Shown here in pieces: positions 61,497 to 64,000 of a DNA stretch of 64,000 bases. The notes under the pieces are model-generated. The model worked only from the letters and a program-made list of their open reading frames with translations, did not search any database and was not told the origin of the DNA. How positions within the stretch are numbered: the first letter of the stretch is position 1; every line of letters begins with the position of its first letter. This DNA comes from Luteibacter anthropi (GTDB lineage Bacteria; Pseudomonadota; Gammaproteobacteria; Xanthomonadales; Rhodanobacteraceae), in contig NZ_JAARLZ010000005.1 in NCBI RefSeq assembly GCF_011759365.1, positions 62,001-126,000 of the forward strand, read 5' to 3'. A program made the position numbers and the translations under genes.

Positions 61497-62687
61497 ATGA
61501 CGACTGCAAGCGACGGACTGACTGCCGTCCCTCTTTCCGCGGATTTTTTCCGTGGCGCCATCGACATCGAAACAACCGCGCGCGGTCTCCTGTTACACCG
61601 CCTTCCGGCCTGGGCCCGGGCCCAATACCCAGACCCGCAACTCACGATGGCGGAAGCGCAGCCGTCAGGCGTGCGCCTTGTGATGCGCACCAGCGCAACC
61701 ATGCTGGAACTGGATACGCTACCCACCCGCCATGTCTACGCAGGCGTGCCTGCGCGTCCGCCAGGCATCTACGACCTGCTGGTCGATGGCGAGCTCACCG
61801 CCCAGGCAACGGCCGAAGGCGGTGATGTGGTCACGATCGACATGCGCACGGGCCAGGTAAGCCGGCAGGAAGGCCCCATCGCCAACCTGCGCTTCCCCGA
61901 CCTGTCGCAGGGCGAAAAGCGTATAGAAATATGGCTTCCCTACAACGAAATCACGGAAGTGGTGGGCTTGCGTGCCAATGCCCCCGCCATGGCCATCCCC
62001 GATGAACGCCGCAAGGTCTGGCTGCATCACGGCAGCTCCATCAGCCAGGGCTCCAACGCCGCAAGCGCGAGCACCATCTGGCCAGCACTCGTATCCCTTG
62101 CAGGCAACGTCGATCTGATCAACCTGGGTTTCGGCGGCAGTGCCCTGCTCGATCCATTCATCGCTCGCACGCTGCGCGATACCGCAGCCGACTTCATCAG
62201 CGTGAAAATGGGCATCAACCTGGTCAACACCGACCTGATGCGCCTGCGTGCTTTCGTGCCTGCGGTGCATGGTTTTCTCGATACTGTGCGCGAAGGACAT
62301 CCGGACACACCGCTGCTGGTGATTTCCCCGCTGTACTGCCCGATCCACGAAACCACGCCGGGTCCCGGCGCCTTCGATACCGAAGCACTGATGGAAGGCA
62401 AGGTCATGTTTCGAGCCACGGGCAACCCCGCCGAAAGCGCCGCCGGCAAGCTCACCCTCGAAACGATTCGCCGCGAACTCGCCCACATCATGGCGCAACG
62501 AACGAAAACTGACCCTCATCTGCACTATCTGGATGGGCAGGTGCTTTACGGAGCAGCCGATCACGATGCACTACCACTGCTCGACCGCCTGCACCCTGAC
62601 GCCGCCACGCATCAGCTGATAGGCGAGCGGTTTGTCACGGCGGCGTTTGGTCCGAATGGCGCCTTCCTCAAACCGCCCGCCGGGTAA
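61497..62687 (+). CDS. SGNH/GDSL-family hydrolase
   Basis: 396 aa. An N-terminal beta-sandwich of about 165 residues (acts as substrate module) precedes the hydrolase domain. Block I is HHGSSISQG (Ser ~181), block II GFGGSALLD (Gly, ~208), block III KMGINLVN (Asn, ~243), and the C-terminal catalytic pair is LDRLHPD (Asp ~362, His ~365). This order is that of SGNH lipases/esterases with a jelly-roll front, like carbohydrate-esterase-type members. No signal peptide. The 3' end overlaps the convergent FAD oxidase by 20 bases. Confidence 0.87.
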   Translation: MTTASDGLTAVPLSADFFRGAIDIETTARGLLLHRLPAWARAQYPDPQLTMAEAQPSGVRLVMRTSATMLELDTLPTRHVYAGVPARPPGIYDLLVDGELTAQATAEGGDVVTIDMRTGQVSRQEGPIANLRFPDLSQGEKRIEIWLPYNEITEVVGLRANAPAMAIPDERRKVWLHHGSSISQGSNAASASTIWPALVSLAGNVDLINLGFGGSALLDPFIARTLRDTAADFISVKMGINLVNTDLMRLRAFVPAVHGFLDTVREGHPDTPLLVISPLYCPIHETTPGPGAFDTEALMEGKVMFRATGNPAESAAGKLTLETIRRELAHIMAQRTKTDPHLHYLDGQVLYGAADHDALPLLDRLHPDAATHQLIGERFVTAAFGPNGAFLKPPAG

Positions 62688-64000
62688 AACCGTCGGCGCT
62701 CCAATCCTCGCTACCCACGCCGTGGTGCACCACGAACAGGCCATCGGGATCGTAGCGGCGCTTCACTGCGAGCAAGCGCGGGTAATGAGTGCCCCAGAAG
62801 GCCGACTGCCAGTTGGGCTGGAAGTAATCGCTCTCGGAGACGTAGGCACCGCCGGCCGGGGCAACCTTGCGCAATTCGGCCAGCGCCGCGCCAAGGTCAC
62901 GCTGGTCGCGACGGGCCTGCGCCGCATCGACGTGCACAGGGTCCATGCCCGGATACGCAGGCTCGGCATCCGCACCCATGATGGCCAGGGCAAAGGCATC
63001 AAGCACCTGTGGATTCATCGACGTGTCCCGTGTGCGCCGGATCGATTCCGCCGTGCCTCCGGCCATGCCCTTGCCGAAGAACAATTCCATGCCATGGTGG
63101 CGCGTGGCACGGAACAGGGTGTCCACGAGCCCTGCACGGCGATGATCGTCCAGCAGTGAAGACGGCAGCCAGATCGAACGATAGTCGTGGATGAACCAGC
63201 CGGCCTCATGCTGCTGGCCGTTCCAGATGATGTTCCGTGCCGGCGCACCGGGACGCTCGTCGTTGAGCATGTGCCCCGGGAAATGTTCGTGGAAATAGGC
63301 ACCATCCCACAGATGCTGCGCAGGCACGGTCAGCACATTGACCGGCTCTTCCAGCGTGTATTCGCTGCGCTGGCCCACCCAGTCGATGAACGGTGACCAG
63401 GCATGCTTCACTGCGGCATCGTCCATGTCCTGGAACATCATCGTCAGGTTGAGCACGTTGTCCTTGCGCAGGGTGATGTGCTCGCCCCAGCGCGGATTGA
63501 ACATATCACTGGCGTAGAACGCGAAGAAGCGATCAAGCAAGGCACGAAACGCCTCGTCCGTCGCCGCACGAATGCTTCCTCCCACGCCACCAAAAAACTG
63601 CGGCAGTTCATACGTGCGCAGGGTGACCCGGGTCACCACGCCGAAACTCCCGCCGCCACCGCCTTTCAACGCCCAGAACAAGTCGGGGTTTCTCGCTGGA
63701 TTCGCGATGACCACACGGCCATCGGCTGTCACCACTTCGGCTTCCAGCAGATTGCTGGCCGCGCTGCCGAAGCGCTTGGAGAAATGCCCGAAACCACCAC
63801 CCTGCACCAGGCCGGCCACGCCCACGGTCAGGCAGCCACCGCCTTGCACATAGCGACCGCCCCGCGTGGTCACGGCATCGTAGGCATCCATCCAGATGCA
63901 CCCACCGCCCAGGCTCACGGCATGTTCCGCGGCATGGCCTTCGCAACCCTCGGGCACGAAGGCATCGTGCAGGGTCACGGCATTCATGGGACGGGTCCAG
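62668..64000 (-). CDS. FAD-linked oxidoreductase (BBE/PCMH type), N-terminus outside window
   Basis: At least 443 residues, open to the right edge, so the Met near 63987 is internal (preceded by WTRP). The middle and C-terminal parts of a berberine-bridge-enzyme-like protein: the FAD-binding subdomain shows GGGCIWMDAY and CLTVGVAGLVQGGGFGHFSK, with GGGGGSFGVVTRV after it, and the C-terminal BBE segment has YFQPNWQSAFWGTHYPRL and RYDPDGLFVVHHGVGSEDW. The usual His and Cys that anchor FAD lie at or beyond the edge and cannot be checked. Such enzymes oxidise alcohols or sugars with O2. Confidence 0.86.
   Translation of the reverse strand, partial: WTRPMNAVTLHDAFVPEGCEGHAAEHAVSLGGGCIWMDAYDAVTTRGGRYVQGGGCLTVGVAGLVQGGGFGHFSKRFGSAASNLLEAEVVTADGRVVIANPARNPDLFWALKGGGGGSFGVVTRVTLRTYELPQFFGGVGGSIRAATDEAFRALLDRFFAFYASDMFNPRWGEHITLRKDNVLNLTMMFQDMDDAAVKHAWSPFIDWVGQRSEYTLEEPVNVLTVPAQHLWDGAYFHEHFPGHMLNDERPGAPARNIIWNGQQHEAGWFIHDYRSIWLPSSLLDDHRRAGLVDTLFRATRHHGMELFFGKGMAGGTAESIRRTRDTSMNPQVLDAFALAIMGADAEPAYPGMDPVHVDAAQARRDQRDLGAALAELRKVAPAGGAYVSESDYFQPNWQSAFWGTHYPRLLAVKRRYDPDGLFVVHHGVGSEDWSADGFTRRAV

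Noticed and set aside
1-64000. tRNA, rRNA or prophage features
   Set aside because: None recognised by eye; a covariance-model search would be needed for weak ncRNAs.

Overview
The window looks like chromosomal DNA of a GC-rich gammaproteobacterium. The mix of a CusCBA metal pump, FecI/FecR-controlled TonB receptors, a GH18 chitinase with a likely N-acetylglucosamine operator, and REP-type repeats with the core GTAGGAGCGCGCC suggests Xanthomonadales, of the Luteibacter/Dyella/Rhodanobacter kind. That placement is inference from gene content; no rRNA or marker gene is present. Almost every reading frame is densely coding and no tRNA, CRISPR array, transposase or prophage module was seen.

Layout. 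1-0.5 kb: end of an unrecognised gene. 0.8-3.4 kb: an autotransporter on the minus strand with a clear terminator. 3.8-11.7 kb: three large beta-rich, Ig-like repeat proteins on the plus strand. The first two are tandem paralogues, the third is built of alternating modules, and none has a visible signal peptide. 11.9-34.6 kb: one long, mostly overlapping operon. It starts with a hybrid NRPS/PKS/aminotransferase (2160 aa) and a second NRPS (2023 aa), and runs on into a processive-type GT2 glycosyltransferase, two NodB-type deacetylases, an O-antigen ligase/polymerase-like membrane protein, a PaaK/CapK-like adenylate-forming enzyme, three GT4 glycosyltransferases and a deacetylase-like protein. 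This is the most unusual locus: a peptide/polyketide assembly line wired directly into a surface-glycan pathway, with no thioesterase to release its product.

34.6-35.3 kb: a 172-bp tandem repeat array. 35.3-43.7 kb: a Fur-box TonB receptor facing a copper/silver efflux operon (small Cys/His/Met protein, cusC-, cusB- and cusA-like). 43.8-46.2 kb: two small unknown genes and a LysR/SDR divergent pair. 46.2-49.1 kb: a possible micro-ORF, a chitinase with a NagR-like operator, and a serine/threonine dehydratase. 49.1-50.8 kb: an HxlR regulator divergent from an MFS exporter. 50.9-56.2 kb: FecI-type sigma factor, FecR anti-sigma, STN-domain TonB receptor and a histidine acid phosphatase/phytase, overlapping or closely spaced, suggesting regulated uptake of a phosphorylated or iron-phytate ligand. 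56.25-56.87 kb: a second tandem array (170-bp unit) sharing hairpins with the first. 56.9-64 kb: an orphan ACP/ketosynthase pair, a DUF4180 protein, REP repeats, a LysR/alcohol-dehydrogenase divergent pair, an SGNH hydrolase and a truncated FAD oxidoreductase.

Both tandem arrays and one REP cluster sit between convergent gene ends, so they may act as bidirectional termination or mRNA 3'-end elements.
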